From Halomarinibacterium sp041392125 (lineage in GTDB: Bacteria; Bacteroidota; Bacteroidia; Flavobacteriales; Flavobacteriaceae), in assembly GCA_041392125.1 (NCBI GenBank), contig JAWKMR010000006.1, positions 183,995 through 247,994 of the forward strand: DNA of 64,000 nucleotides. The letters are read 5' to 3'. Positions 34,921-43,594 of this stretch are shown here, piece by piece (position 1 is the stretch's first letter; every line of letters begins with the position of its first letter). The notes below the pieces were generated by a model, which searched no databases, had not been told where the DNA came from, and saw nothing but the letters and a program-made list of their open reading frames with translations. Made by a program: the position numbers and the translations under genes.

Positions 34921-34934
34921 ACTAATTTGTATAA

Positions 34935-35336
34935 ATGAACACAGATCCAATTTCAGATTTTCTAACAAGGATTAGAAATGCAGTAAAAGCCGGTCACCGC
35001 GTTGTAGAGGTGCCTGCTTCCAATGTGAAAAAAGAAATTACCAAAATTCTTTTTGAGCAAGGATACATTTTAAGCTACAAGTTTGAAGAGGGGAAAAACC
35101 CACAAGGAACTATAAAAATAGCTTTAAAGTATGACAAGCTTACCAAAGATTCGGTAATAAAAAGTATTCAAAGAGTAAGTAAACCAGGTTTACGTAAGTA
35201 TGCAGGTGCTAATGAAATGCCACGTGTGTTAAACGGTTTGGGAATTGCGGTTGTTTCTACTTCTGCAGGAGTAATGACCGGAAAACAAGCGAAAGCTCAA
35301 AACGTAGGTGGTGAAGTATTGTGTTACGTTTACTAA
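34935..35336 (+). CDS. rpsH: 30S ribosomal protein S8
   Basis: 133 residues: NTDPISDFLTRIRNAVKAGH at the start and GLGIAVVSTSAGVMTGKQAKAQNVGGEVLCYVY at the end. S8 binds the central domain of 16S rRNA, and in E. coli it represses the spc operon by binding its mRNA. The structured leader just upstream (34881-34920) makes similar control plausible. Confidence 0.98.
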   Translation: MNTDPISDFLTRIRNAVKAGHRVVEVPASNVKKEITKILFEQGYILSYKFEEGKNPQGTIKIALKYDKLTKDSVIKSIQRVSKPGLRKYAGANEMPRVLNGLGIAVVSTSAGVMTGKQAKAQNVGGEVLCYVY

Positions 35337-35348
35337 AATAACCAAGAA

Positions 35349-35891
35349 ATGTCAAGAATAGGTAATAACCCCGTAGCCATTCCAGAAGGTGTAACCGTTG
35401 AAGTAAAAGACGGAAGTATCACTGTAAAAGGAAAATTAGGCGAGTTAACCCAAGATTTTGATGGTGTTAGCGTAAAAGTTGAAGAAGGTAAAGTGTTTGT
35501 AGAACGCCCTTCTGATGCTAAAGATCATAGGTCAAAACACGGTCTTTACAGAGCGTTGGTGAATAATATGGTAAAAGGTGTATCTACAGGATGGACCAAA
35601 GAATTGGAATTAGTAGGAGTAGGATACCGTGCTACTAACCAAGGACAAAAATTGGATTTTGCTGTTGGTTTTTCACACAATATAGTGATGGACATTGCTC
35701 CTGAGGTAAAAGTTGAAACCATTACCGAAAAAGGAAAGAATCCTATTATTAAATTAACTTCTTACGATAAGCAATTAGTTGGTCAAGTGGCTGCAAAAAT
35801 ACGTGGTTACCGTAGACCCGAACCTTACAAAGGAAAAGGTATCAAGTTTGTTGGAGAATTATTAAGAAGAAAAGCAGGTAAATCTGCATAA
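35349..35891 (+). CDS. rplF: 50S ribosomal protein L6
   Basis: 180 residues with two L6 repeats; the second contains the signature KIRGYRRPEPYKGKGIKFVGE. L6 lies near the sarcin-ricin loop and factor-binding site. Normal length and order, 12 bases after rpsH. Confidence 0.98.
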   Translation: MSRIGNNPVAIPEGVTVEVKDGSITVKGKLGELTQDFDGVSVKVEEGKVFVERPSDAKDHRSKHGLYRALVNNMVKGVSTGWTKELELVGVGYRATNQGQKLDFAVGFSHNIVMDIAPEVKVETITEKGKNPIIKLTSYDKQLVGQVAAKIRGYRRPEPYKGKGIKFVGELLRRKAGKSA

Positions 35892-35902
35892 TAAAATAAG
35901 TT

Positions 35903-36259
35903 ATGGCATTATCTAAACAAGAAAGAAGAGAAAGAATTCGCTTCAGAATTAGAAAAACTGTTTCAGGAACAGAACAACGTCCACGTTTGGCTGTATTCAG
36001 AAGCAATAAAGAAATTTATGCACAACTTATTGATGATGTAAATGGTAAAACTATTACTGCAGCATCATCAAGAGATAAAGGTATGGATGTATCAAAAGTT
36101 AATAAAAGTGAAGCTGCCAAAATGGTAGGTAAAGCGATTGCTGAAAAAGCTGTTAAAGCAGGTGTAGAGGCAGTAACTTTTGATAGAGGTGGTTATTTGT
36201 ACCACGGAAGAGTAAAATCATTAGCAGAAGGTGCTCGTGAGGGCGGTTTAAAATTTTAA
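35903..36259 (+). CDS. rplR: 50S ribosomal protein L18
   Basis: 118 residues: RRERIRFRIRKTVSGTEQRPRLAVFRSNKEIYAQLIDD, ending YLYHGRVKSLAEGAREGGLKF. L18 carries 5S rRNA into the 50S central protuberance. It lies 3 bases before rpsE. Confidence 0.97.
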   Translation: MALSKQERRERIRFRIRKTVSGTEQRPRLAVFRSNKEIYAQLIDDVNGKTITAASSRDKGMDVSKVNKSEAAKMVGKAIAEKAVKAGVEAVTFDRGGYLYHGRVKSLAEGAREGGLKF

Positions 36260-36262
36260 GAT

Positions 36263-36787
36263 ATGTATCAAGATTATAAAAACGTAGAATTGGTAAAACC
36301 CGGTGGTCTTGAATTAAAAGATCGTTTGGTAGGTGTACAACGTGTGACTAAAGTTACCAAAGGAGGTAGGGCATTTGGATTTTCTGCTATTGTGGTTGTA
36401 GGTGATGAAAAAGGAGTAGTAGGTCAAGGTCTTGGTAAATCTAAAGATGTAGCTAGTGCAATTGCAAAAGCCATTGAAGATGCAAAGAAAAACTTGGTGC
36501 GTATTCCGTTAAACAAAGTAACCTTACCTCACGAACAAAAAGGTAAATACGGTGGTGCTAGAGTAACTTTGTTACCTGCTGCTCCTGGTACAGGAGTTAT
36601 TGCCGGTGGTGCTGTTCGTGCTGTATTGGAAGCGGTTGGAGTACATGATGTATTATCAAAATCTCAAGGATCTTCAAACCCTCATAACGTAGTTAAAGCC
36701 ACTTTTGATGCATTGTTACAATTACGAAGTGCAGAAACTGTTGCTAAACAAAGAGGAATTTCATTAGAGAAATTATATAAAGGATAA
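36263..36787 (+). CDS. rpsE: 30S ribosomal protein S5
   Basis: 174 residues: the S5 double-stranded RNA-binding domain (LKDRLVGVQRVTKVTKGGRAFGFSAIVVVGD) and the C-terminal domain (LLPAAPGTGVIAGGAVRAVLEAVGVHDVLSKSQGSSNPHNVVKAT). S5 supports decoding accuracy and mRNA entry. The N-terminal arm is short. Confidence 0.98.
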   Translation: MYQDYKNVELVKPGGLELKDRLVGVQRVTKVTKGGRAFGFSAIVVVGDEKGVVGQGLGKSKDVASAIAKAIEDAKKNLVRIPLNKVTLPHEQKGKYGGARVTLLPAAPGTGVIAGGAVRAVLEAVGVHDVLSKSQGSSNPHNVVKATFDALLQLRSAETVAKQRGISLEKLYKG

Positions 36788-36792
36788 TAGTT

Positions 36793-36972
36793 ATGGCAAA
36801 GATTAAAATAACAAAAGTTAAAAGCGATATTAAGCGTCCTGAAAACCAAAAAAGAATTCTTGAATCTTTAGGGTTAAGAAAAATGGGACAAACAGTAGAG
36901 CATGAGGATACGCCAGCTATTCTTGGTATGGTAAAAAAAGTTAGTCACCTAGTTTCTGTTGAAACTAAATAA
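36793..36972 (+). CDS. rpmD: 50S ribosomal protein L30
   Basis: A 59-residue gene read directly from the sequence, ATG at 36793 to TAA at 36970-36972. It encodes AKIKITKVKSDIKRPENQKR, then LGLRKMGQTVEHEDTPAILGMVKKVSHLVSVE, the standard L30 fold. It fills the gap between rpsE (5 bases) and rplO (11 bases), its expected place in the spc order. Confidence 0.96.
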   Translation: MAKIKITKVKSDIKRPENQKRILESLGLRKMGQTVEHEDTPAILGMVKKVSHLVSVETK

Positions 36973-36983
36973 GATATTTAACT

Positions 36984-37436
36984 ATGGATTTAAGTAATTT
37001 AAAACCAGCTGAAGGTTCAGTAAAAAAAGAAGCAAAACGAGTAGGTCGTGGACAAGGTTCCGGTAAGGGTGGTACAGCTACACGTGGTCATAAAGGAGCA
37101 AAGTCACGTTCTGGATATTCTAAAAAAGTAGGATTTGAAGGAGGACAAATGCCATTGCAACGTCGTGTGCCTAAATTTGGCTTCACCAATGTGAACCGTA
37201 AAGAGTATCAAGGAGTAAATCTTGATACGCTACAGCAATTAGTAGACGATAAAAAAATAAAAGATACAGTAGATTTTGAAACACTGGTTAGTCTAGGATT
37301 AGCCGGTAGAAATGACATGGTTAAGATCTTGGGAAGAGGAGAGTTAAAATCTAAAATAAATGTATCTGCTCATAAATTTACCGCAACTGCAAAAGCTGCT
37401 ATTGAAGCTGCTGGTGGAGAAGCCGTAACATTATAA
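36984..37436 (+). CDS. rplO: 50S ribosomal protein L15
   Basis: 150 residues: LSNLKPAEGSVKKEAKRVGRGQGSGKGGTATRGHKGAKSRSG and GFEGGQMPLQRRVPKFGF. L15 is a late-assembly 50S protein that links rRNA domains. Located before secY as in most bacteria. Confidence 0.98.
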   Translation: MDLSNLKPAEGSVKKEAKRVGRGQGSGKGGTATRGHKGAKSRSGYSKKVGFEGGQMPLQRRVPKFGFTNVNRKEYQGVNLDTLQQLVDDKKIKDTVDFETLVSLGLAGRNDMVKILGRGELKSKINVSAHKFTATAKAAIEAAGGEAVTL

Positions 37437-37449
37437 TTTTTTTGATAGC

Positions 37450-38802
37450 ATGAAGTTAATTGAAACTATAAAAAATGTTTATAAAATAGAAGAACTACGT
37501 AATCGAATTATTCTTACGTTAGGACTTTTATTAGTGTACCGTTTTGGGGCACAAGTAGTTTTACCGGGTATTGACGCTGCCAAATTGAGCGAATTTGCCG
37601 GAAAATTTGATGCCGGAGGAATAGGGGGATTGCTTAATGCATTTACAGGAGGAGCTTTTGCTAATGCTTCTGTGTTTGCCTTAGGTATTATGCCTTATAT
37701 CTCGGCTTCTATCGTGGTTCAATTAATGCAAATTGCCATTCCTTATCTTCAAAAACTTCAAAAAGAAGGAGAAAGTGGGAGAAAGAAAATCACTCAAATT
37801 ACCCGTTGGTTAACTATTGGTATTTGTTTGGTTCAGGCACCAAGTTACTTGGCGGGTCTTCCGGCTTTGGGTGTTCCTCAAGAAGCCTTTGTTATGGTTA
37901 ACCAAGGTATGGGAACCATGTTCTATATTTCATCTATAGCGATCCTTGTAACCGGTTGTATTTTTGCAATGTGGTTGGGAGAGAAGATAACAGATAAAGG
38001 AGTTGGAAATGGTATTTCGGTACTTATTATGGTGGGTATTATAGCGAGATTACCTCTATCATTTGCTCAAGAATTTGCATCAAGGGTGTTTGAGTCTAAC
38101 GGTGGATTAATTATGATACTTATTGAATTGGTTATCTGGTTTGTGATTATCCTACTTTCTATTATGCTGGTAATGGCTGTTCGTAAAATTCCGGTACAAT
38201 ATGCCAGAAGAACAGCGAGTGGAGGATACGAGAAGAACATTTTTGGAGCAAGACAGTTCATCCCATTGAAGTTAAATGCTTCCGGAGTAATGCCTATTAT
38301 TTTTGCTCAAGCAATCATGTTTGTTCCTTCAGCGGTTGCTAGCCTATCTGAAAGTGAATTAGCACAATCTATTAGAGCAACCTTCAGTGATATATTTGGA
38401 TTATGGTATAATGTGGTTTTTGCATTATTGATTATCATATTTACCTATTTCTATACGGCTATCACAGTGCCAACTAACAAAATGGCAGACGATTTAAAAC
38501 GTAGTGGCGGGTTTATTCCCGGAATAAAACCTGGAACGGATACGGCCGAATTTTTAGATAAAATCATGTCGCAAATAACCTTCCCGGGATCTTTATTCTT
38601 AGCATTGATAGCAATATTCCCTGCCTTTGTGGTAAAGATTTTAGGAATACAGCAAGGATGGGCATTATTTTATGGTGGTACTTCTCTATTAATTATGGTG
38701 GGTGTGGCTATAGACACGATGCAGCAAATTAATTCCTATTTATTGAATCGTCATTACGATGGTTTAATGAAGAGCGGTAAAAACAGAAAAGCAGTAGCTT
38801 AA
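37450..38802 (+). CDS. secY: Preprotein translocase subunit SecY
   Basis: 450-residue inner-membrane protein with ten predicted helices. It is the channel of the Sec system, which exports the many signal-peptide proteins of this window. The signature ALGIMPYISASIVVQLMQIAIPYLQKLQKEGESGRKKI covers the plug/TM2b region. The C-terminal loop and helix (NRHYDGLMKSG) that contact SecA and the ribosome are present. It lies 13 bases after rplO and 2 before infA. Confidence 0.98.
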   Translation: MKLIETIKNVYKIEELRNRIILTLGLLLVYRFGAQVVLPGIDAAKLSEFAGKFDAGGIGGLLNAFTGGAFANASVFALGIMPYISASIVVQLMQIAIPYLQKLQKEGESGRKKITQITRWLTIGICLVQAPSYLAGLPALGVPQEAFVMVNQGMGTMFYISSIAILVTGCIFAMWLGEKITDKGVGNGISVLIMVGIIARLPLSFAQEFASRVFESNGGLIMILIELVIWFVIILLSIMLVMAVRKIPVQYARRTASGGYEKNIFGARQFIPLKLNASGVMPIIFAQAIMFVPSAVASLSESELAQSIRATFSDIFGLWYNVVFALLIIIFTYFYTAITVPTNKMADDLKRSGGFIPGIKPGTDTAEFLDKIMSQITFPGSLFLALIAIFPAFVVKILGIQQGWALFYGGTSLLIMVGVAIDTMQQINSYLLNRHYDGLMKSGKNRKAVA

Positions 38803-38804
38803 GT

Positions 38805-39020
38805 ATGGCAAAACAAGCGGCAATAGAACAAGACGGAACCATTGTAGAAGCATTATCCAATGCTATGTTTCGAGTGGAGTTAGAAAATGGCCATATTGTC
38901 ACTGCGCATATATCCGGTAAAATGCGTATGCACTATATTAAATTATTACCCGGAGACAAAGTTAAATTAGAAATGAGCCCTTACGATTTATCGAAGGCTC
39001 GTATAACCTATAGATACTAA
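38805..39020 (+). CDS. infA: Translation initiation factor IF-1
   Basis: 71-residue OB-fold factor that blocks the 30S A site during initiation. Pattern: QDGTIVEALSNAMFRVELENGH, then HISGKMRMHYIKLLPGDKVKLEMSPYDLSKARITYRY. It lies 2 bases after secY and 5 before rpmJ. Confidence 0.98.
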   Translation: MAKQAAIEQDGTIVEALSNAMFRVELENGHIVTAHISGKMRMHYIKLLPGDKVKLEMSPYDLSKARITYRY

Positions 39021-39025
39021 TTGAG

Positions 39026-39142
39026 ATGAAAATAAGAGCATCCATAAAAAAAAGAAGCGCCGACTGTAAGATAGTTCGCAGAAAAGGGCGTTTGTATGTT
39101 ATTAACAAAAAGAACCCAAGGTTTAAACAAAGACAAGGATAA
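39026..39142 (+). CDS. rpmJ: 50S ribosomal protein L36, zinc-free form
   Basis: A 38-residue gene read directly, ATG at 39026 to TAA at 39140-39142: KIRASIKKRSADCKIVRRKG followed by RLYVINKKNPRFKQRQG. Only one Cys remains of the CxxC...C...H zinc ribbon, so this is the zinc-independent type. It lies between infA and rpsM as expected. Confidence 0.96.
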   Translation: MKIRASIKKRSADCKIVRRKGRLYVINKKNPRFKQRQG

Positions 39143-39145
39143 ATT

Positions 39146-39520
39146 ATGGCAAGAATCGCAGGTGTAGATATCCCAAAGCAAAAAAGGGGTGTAATCGCGT
39201 TAACGTATATCTTTGGTATTGGTAAAAGCCGTGCCCAAGATATCTTGAAAAAAGCCGGAGTTAGCGAAGACAAAAAAGTAAACGATTGGACCGATGATGA
39301 AATTGGTGCTATTCGTGAAGCTGTTGGATCTTTCAAAATTGAAGGTGAATTACGTAGCGAAATTCAATTAAGCATTAAACGCTTAATGGATATTGGTTGT
39401 TACAGAGGTATTCGTCACAGAGCAGGTCTCCCATTAAGAGGACAACGCACTAAGAATAACTCTAGAACAAGAAAAGGAAAACGTAAAACAGTTGCTAACA
39501 AGAAAAAAGCAACTAAATAA
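39146..39520 (+). CDS. rpsM: 30S ribosomal protein S13
   Basis: 124 residues: ARIAGVDIPKQKRGVIALTYIFGIG with an HhH segment, then GCYRGIRHRAGLPLRGQRTKNNSRTRKGKRK. S13 contacts P-site tRNA and the B1 bridges through its basic tail. It lies 3 bases after rpmJ. Confidence 0.98.
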   Translation: MARIAGVDIPKQKRGVIALTYIFGIGKSRAQDILKKAGVSEDKKVNDWTDDEIGAIREAVGSFKIEGELRSEIQLSIKRLMDIGCYRGIRHRAGLPLRGQRTKNNSRTRKGKRKTVANKKKATK

Positions 39521-39531
39521 TCACTAGAGTT

Positions 39532-39924
39532 ATGGCAAAGACTAGTTCAAAAACTACAAAAAAGCGTAAAGTTATTGTTGAGTCTACTGGGGAAGCACAC
39601 ATAGTTGCCTCTTTCAACAATATAATTATATCGTTAACCAACAAGAACGGAGACGTTATTTCTTGGTCTTCGGCAGGTAAAATGGGCTTTAGAGGTTCTA
39701 AAAAGAATACTCCTTATGCGGCTCAATTAGCGGCAGAGGATTGCTCTAAAAATGCTCACGAAGCTGGTTTACGTAAAGTAAAAGTTTACGTTAAAGGACC
39801 CGGTAATGGTAGAGAATCTGCTATTAGATCTATTCATAATGCAGGAATTGAAGTAACCGAAATTATCGATGTTACTCCAATGCCACACAATGGATGTCGT
39901 CCTCCTAAACGAAGAAGAGTATAA
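39532..39924 (+). CDS. rpsK: 30S ribosomal protein S11
   Basis: 130 residues: VESTGEAHIVASFNNIIISLTNKNGDVISWSSAGKMGFRGSKKNTPYAAQLAAE and PMPHNGCRPPKRRRV. S11 lies in the 30S platform near the Shine-Dalgarno helix site. An 84-base structured gap precedes rpsD. Confidence 0.98.
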   Translation: MAKTSSKTTKKRKVIVESTGEAHIVASFNNIIISLTNKNGDVISWSSAGKMGFRGSKKNTPYAAQLAAEDCSKNAHEAGLRKVKVYVKGPGNGRESAIRSIHNAGIEVTEIIDVTPMPHNGCRPPKRRRV

Positions 39925-39940
39925 TAATTAAATATCAACA

Positions 39941-39990
39941 GGAAGGAAAACCAAGACTAAAGGATTGACCTTAATTTAGTTCGCCCTTCC
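39941..39990 (+). promoter_or_regulatory. Two-tier hairpin leader upstream of rpsD
   Basis: GGAAGG (39941-39946) pairs with CCTTCC (39985-39990), and inside it ACTAAA (39956-39961) pairs with TTTAGT (39975-39980). The hairpin ends 18 bases before the rpsD ATG. It is a candidate mRNA target for S4 autoregulation, because S4 is an established translational repressor in other bacteria. Confidence 0.45.
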
Positions 39991-40008
39991 ACTAATTCAA
40001 ATTTTAAA

Positions 40009-40614
40009 ATGGCAAGATATACTGGTCCAAAAACTAAAATCGCACGTAAATTTGGTGAAGCCATTTACGGCGAAGATAAATCTTTCGAAAAAAGAAATTA
40101 CCCTCCGGGAATGCACGGCCAAAACCGTAGAAGAGGGAAAAAATCGGAGTACGCTGTTCAGTTAGCTGAAAAACAAAAAGCAAAATATACGTATGGTATT
40201 TTAGAGCGTCAATTCCGAAATATGTTTAAAAAAGCAACTGCTGCTCAAGGAATTACTGGTGAAGTGTTGCTTCAATTGTGCGAATCTCGTTTAGATAACG
40301 TAGTGTATCGTATGGGAATTGCCCCTAGCCGTAGTGCTGCAAGACAATTAGTATCTCACCGTCACATTACCGTAAATGGAGAAAAAGTAAACATTCCTTC
40401 ATACCAACTTAAAGCTGGCGATGTAGTTGCTGTTAGAGAAAAATCAAAATCGTTAGAGGCCATTCAAAATTCGTTAGCTAACGCTGGCCAAGTGTACGAA
40501 TGGATTACCTGGAATGCCGATAAAAAAGAAGGAACCTATGTTTCTGTTCCTCAACGTATCCAAATTCCGGAAAATATTAACGAACAATTCATCGTCGAAT
40601 TATATTCTAAATAA
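40009..40614 (+). CDS. rpsD: 30S ribosomal protein S4, zinc-free form
   Basis: 201 residues. S4 nucleates 30S assembly and in E. coli represses the alpha operon. The N-terminal part (ARYTGPKTKIARKFGE, then YPPGMHGQNRRRGKKSEYAVQL) lacks the Cys cluster of zinc-binding S4. The S4 RNA-binding domain is clear (RLDNVVYRMGIAPSRSAARQLVSHRHITVNG). Its own structured leader lies directly upstream. Confidence 0.98.
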   Translation: MARYTGPKTKIARKFGEAIYGEDKSFEKRNYPPGMHGQNRRRGKKSEYAVQLAEKQKAKYTYGILERQFRNMFKKATAAQGITGEVLLQLCESRLDNVVYRMGIAPSRSAARQLVSHRHITVNGEKVNIPSYQLKAGDVVAVREKSKSLEAIQNSLANAGQVYEWITWNADKKEGTYVSVPQRIQIPENINEQFIVELYSK

Positions 40615-40709
40615 TAAATTAATGATATTGGTATTTAGCCAAAGGGTTTTTAGTATTCTTCAAACTAATGAACCGCGCAACTAAATAACAATTAAAACGA
40701 AGAAAAATT

Positions 40710-41702
40710 ATGGCAGTATTTAGTTTTCAAAAGCCTGACAAAGTTATCATGATCAATTCCACCGATTTCGAAGGGAAATTTGAATTTCGTCCTTTGGAAC
40801 CCGGTTACGGATTGACAGTTGGTAATGCACTAAGACGTGTATTACTTTCCTCTTTGGAAGGTTTTGCAATTACTTCCGTTCGCATTGAGGGGGTAGATCA
40901 CGAATTTTCTACCATCCCCGGTGTTGTGGAAGACGTTACAGAAATTGTACTAAACCTAAAACAGGTTCGTCTTAAAAGACAAATTGATGAAATAGATAAC
41001 GAAACAGTAACTATTTCAGTTTCTGGTTCAGAGCAATTAACCGCAGGAGATTTTCAAAAATTCATTTCCGGATTTCAAGTATTGAATCCAGAATTGGTGA
41101 TTTGTAACATGGATCCTAAAGTAAATCTTAATTTCGAAATTACGATTGAAAAAGGTCGCGGATATGTGCCTGCAGAAGAAAACAAAAAAGCAAACGCACC
41201 CTTAGGAATTATTTTTATAGACTCTATCTACACACCTATTAAAAACGTGAAGTATAGTATCGAAAACTTCCGTGTGGAGCAAAAAACTGATTACGAAAAA
41301 TTAGTGTTTGAAATCATCACCGATGGTTCCATTCACCCTAAAGATGCCTTAACAGAAGCAGCTAAAACGTTAATTCATCACTTTATGTTATTTAGTGATG
41401 AGCGTATTACCCTTGAGGCTGACGAAATTGCACAAACGGAAACTTATGATGAGGAGTCTCTTCACATGCGTCAATTACTGAAAACCAAATTGATTGACAT
41501 GGATCTTTCAGTACGTGCCTTAAACTGTTTAAAAGCAGCAGAGGTAGATACCTTAGGAGATTTGGTTTCTTTCAATAAAAACGATTTAATGAAATTCAGA
41601 AATTTTGGTAAAAAATCATTAACCGAGCTTGAAGAGCTGGTAAATGTAAAAGGCCTAAATTTTGGAATGGACCTTTCAAAATACAAACTAGATAAAGATT
41701 AG
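40710..41702 (+). CDS. rpoA: RNA polymerase subunit alpha
   Basis: 330 residues. The N-terminal dimerisation domain (FRPLEPGYGLTVGNALRRVLLSSLEG) and the C-terminal HhH domain (LKAAEVDTLGDLVSFNKNDLMKFRNFGKKSLTELEELV) are both complete. The C-terminal domain contacts UP elements and activators. A 95-base AT-rich leader separates it from rpsD; I see no clear promoter there. Confidence 0.98.
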   Translation: MAVFSFQKPDKVIMINSTDFEGKFEFRPLEPGYGLTVGNALRRVLLSSLEGFAITSVRIEGVDHEFSTIPGVVEDVTEIVLNLKQVRLKRQIDEIDNETVTISVSGSEQLTAGDFQKFISGFQVLNPELVICNMDPKVNLNFEITIEKGRGYVPAEENKKANAPLGIIFIDSIYTPIKNVKYSIENFRVEQKTDYEKLVFEIITDGSIHPKDALTEAAKTLIHHFMLFSDERITLEADEIAQTETYDEESLHMRQLLKTKLIDMDLSVRALNCLKAAEVDTLGDLVSFNKNDLMKFRNFGKKSLTELEELVNVKGLNFGMDLSKYKLDKD

Positions 41703-41772
41703 TATAACTCAGCATAATTTGCTCTCCGCATAAGTGGATATGGAAGCAAGATGTTGTTTAAAGTAAAACAAA

Positions 41773-42255
41773 ATGAGACACGGAAAAAAAGTAAATCACT
41801 TAGGAAGACAAACAGCACATAGAAAATCTATGTTGGCCAATATGGCTTGTTCCCTAATTGAGCATAAAAGAATCAATACCACATTAGCTAAAGCAAAAGC
41901 CTTGAAGCAATTTGTGGAGCCTTTAGTAACCAAATCGAAAGAAGATACTACGCACAATCGTCGTATTGTATTTAGTCGTCTTCGTCAAAAAGATGCGGTT
42001 ACCGAGCTTTTTAGAGAAGTTGCTGTAAAAGTTGGCGATCGTCCTGGAGGATACACTCGTATCATTAAATTAGGGAATCGTCTTGGGGATAATGCAGATA
42101 TGGCGATGATTGAATTGGTAGATTACAACGAAGTATACAATGCCGGAAAAGCGACCAAGAAGAAATCTACACGTAGAAGTCGTAGAGGAGGAAGCTCGAC
42201 ACCTGCTGCTGTAGCACCCGTTACAAAGCCAGAAGCCAAAAAGGAAGAGGAATAA
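41773..42255 (+). CDS. rplQ: 50S ribosomal protein L17 with C-terminal extension
   Basis: 160 residues. The L17 core (RHGKKVNHLGRQTAHRKSMLANMACSLIEHKRINTTLAKAK) ends near residue 122. A low-complexity tail of about 38 residues follows: basic (KKKSTRRSRRGG), then Ala/Pro-rich, ending in KKEEE. Tails of this kind occur in other Bacteroidota L17. It is the last gene of the cluster, followed by a strong terminator. Confidence 0.97.
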   Translation: MRHGKKVNHLGRQTAHRKSMLANMACSLIEHKRINTTLAKAKALKQFVEPLVTKSKEDTTHNRRIVFSRLRQKDAVTELFREVAVKVGDRPGGYTRIIKLGNRLGDNADMAMIELVDYNEVYNAGKATKKKSTRRSRRGGSSTPAAVAPVTKPEAKKEEE

Positions 42256-42280
42256 AATGAACAACCATTTGTAAATAAGT

Positions 42281-42315
42281 AAGGGACTAACCATTAAAGT
42301 TAGTCCCTTTTTTTA
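42281..42315 (+). terminator. Terminator of the ribosomal cluster
   Basis: Perfect 11-bp stem AAGGGACTAAC (42281-42291) with GTTAGTCCCTT (42299-42309), 7-base loop, followed by a T-run. Located 25 bases past the rplQ stop. Confidence 0.92.
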
Positions 42316-42318
42316 TAC

Positions 42319-42326
42319 TATTTTTG
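42319..42326 (+). promoter_or_regulatory. -7 element of carA
   Basis: Exact TATTTTTG directly after the cluster terminator and 17 bases before the carA ATG. Confidence 0.55.
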
Positions 42327-42343
42327 TAAAACTTTAAAATTCT

Positions 42344-43468
42344 ATGAGATACCAAACACGAAAAAAAGCACTTATTTTATTGGCCGATGGCACTATTTTT
42401 TATGGTAAAGCCGTGGGCGGAAAAGAAGGCTCTGCCTTTGGGGAAGTATGTTTTAATACCGGAATGACCGGCTATCAAGAAATTTTTACAGATCCTTCGT
42501 ATTACGGACAATTGATGGTGACCACCAATGCTCATATTGGAAATTACGGAGTAAATAAAGAAGAAGTAGAGTCTGAAGGAATTAAAATTGCGGGTCTTAT
42601 TTGTCGAAATTTTAGTTACCATTATTCCAGAGTAGATGCTGACGGATCTTTGGAAGAATTTTTAAATGATAATAATTTACTTGCCATTAGCGATGTAGAT
42701 ACCCGTGCACTGGTAAGTTACATTCGCGATAATGGTGCTATGAATGCCGTTATTTCAACGGATGTTGATAACATTGAAACCCTTAAGAAGCAATTAGCAG
42801 AAATTCCAGACATGAAAGGACTCGAATTAGCTTCAAAAGTTTCAACAAAAGAACCCTATTTTTTTGGAGATGAAAATGCTCAATACAAGATTTCAGCCTT
42901 AGATATTGGAATAAAGAAAAATATTTTACGAAACCTAGCAGCTCGTGATTGTTACATTAAAGTGTTTCCATATAATGCTTCTTTTGAAGAATTACAATCG
43001 TTTAATCCCGATGGTTATTTTTTAAGTAATGGTCCCGGAGATCCGGAACCGCTTTCAGAAGCAATTGCAACGACTAAAAAGATTTTAGAAACAGGAATAC
43101 CGCTTTTCGGGATATGTTTAGGACACCAAGTGTTAGCTTTGGCCAATGGTATTTCAACCTATAAAATGCACCACGGGCACCGCGGAATTAATCATCCTAT
43201 TAAAAATCTATTAACCGGTAAAGGAGAAATTACATCTCAAAACCATGGCTTTGCGGTAAATAGGGAAGAAACTGAAATGCATCATAATGTTGAAATCACT
43301 CACGTGCATTTAAATGACAACACCGTAGCGGGAATTCGATTAAAAGACAAACCTGTATTTTCGGTACAATATCACCCGGAAGCAAGTCCGGGGCCGCACG
43401 ATGCCTCTTATTTGTTTGATGAATTTATCGATAACATAAAAAAATTCAAGCTACAAGAAGCCTTTTAA
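42344..43468 (+). CDS. carA: Carbamoyl-phosphate synthase small subunit
   Basis: Glutaminase subunit that supplies ammonia to CarB for arginine and pyrimidine synthesis. The N-terminal CPSase domain (LLADGTIFYGKAVGG; GEVCFNTGMTGYQEIFTDPSY) precedes a class I glutamine amidotransferase domain. The triad is visible: Cys in GICLGHQ, and His and Glu in SVQYHPEASPGP. 374 residues. carB is not in the window, so the two subunits are encoded apart. Confidence 0.97.
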   Translation: MRYQTRKKALILLADGTIFYGKAVGGKEGSAFGEVCFNTGMTGYQEIFTDPSYYGQLMVTTNAHIGNYGVNKEEVESEGIKIAGLICRNFSYHYSRVDADGSLEEFLNDNNLLAISDVDTRALVSYIRDNGAMNAVISTDVDNIETLKKQLAEIPDMKGLELASKVSTKEPYFFGDENAQYKISALDIGIKKNILRNLAARDCYIKVFPYNASFEELQSFNPDGYFLSNGPGDPEPLSEAIATTKKILETGIPLFGICLGHQVLALANGISTYKMHHGHRGINHPIKNLLTGKGEITSQNHGFAVNREETEMHHNVEITHVHLNDNTVAGIRLKDKPVFSVQYHPEASPGPHDASYLFDEFIDNIKKFKLQEAF

Positions 43469-43594
43469 TAGGGCTTTTTAATAGTGGGTTTCGAAAACGT
43501 TATAGTTTCAAAAACCCATTGTTTCCTACCCTTTTCACTTATGAATATGACGGTTCTTTTGTATCTTCACCATTCAAAATAAAAATAACCCACT

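Noticed and set aside
43469..43594. Inverted GTGGGTTT...AAACCCAT between carA and eno as a terminator
   Set aside because: The loop is long and no T-run follows; it is at most a weak structure.
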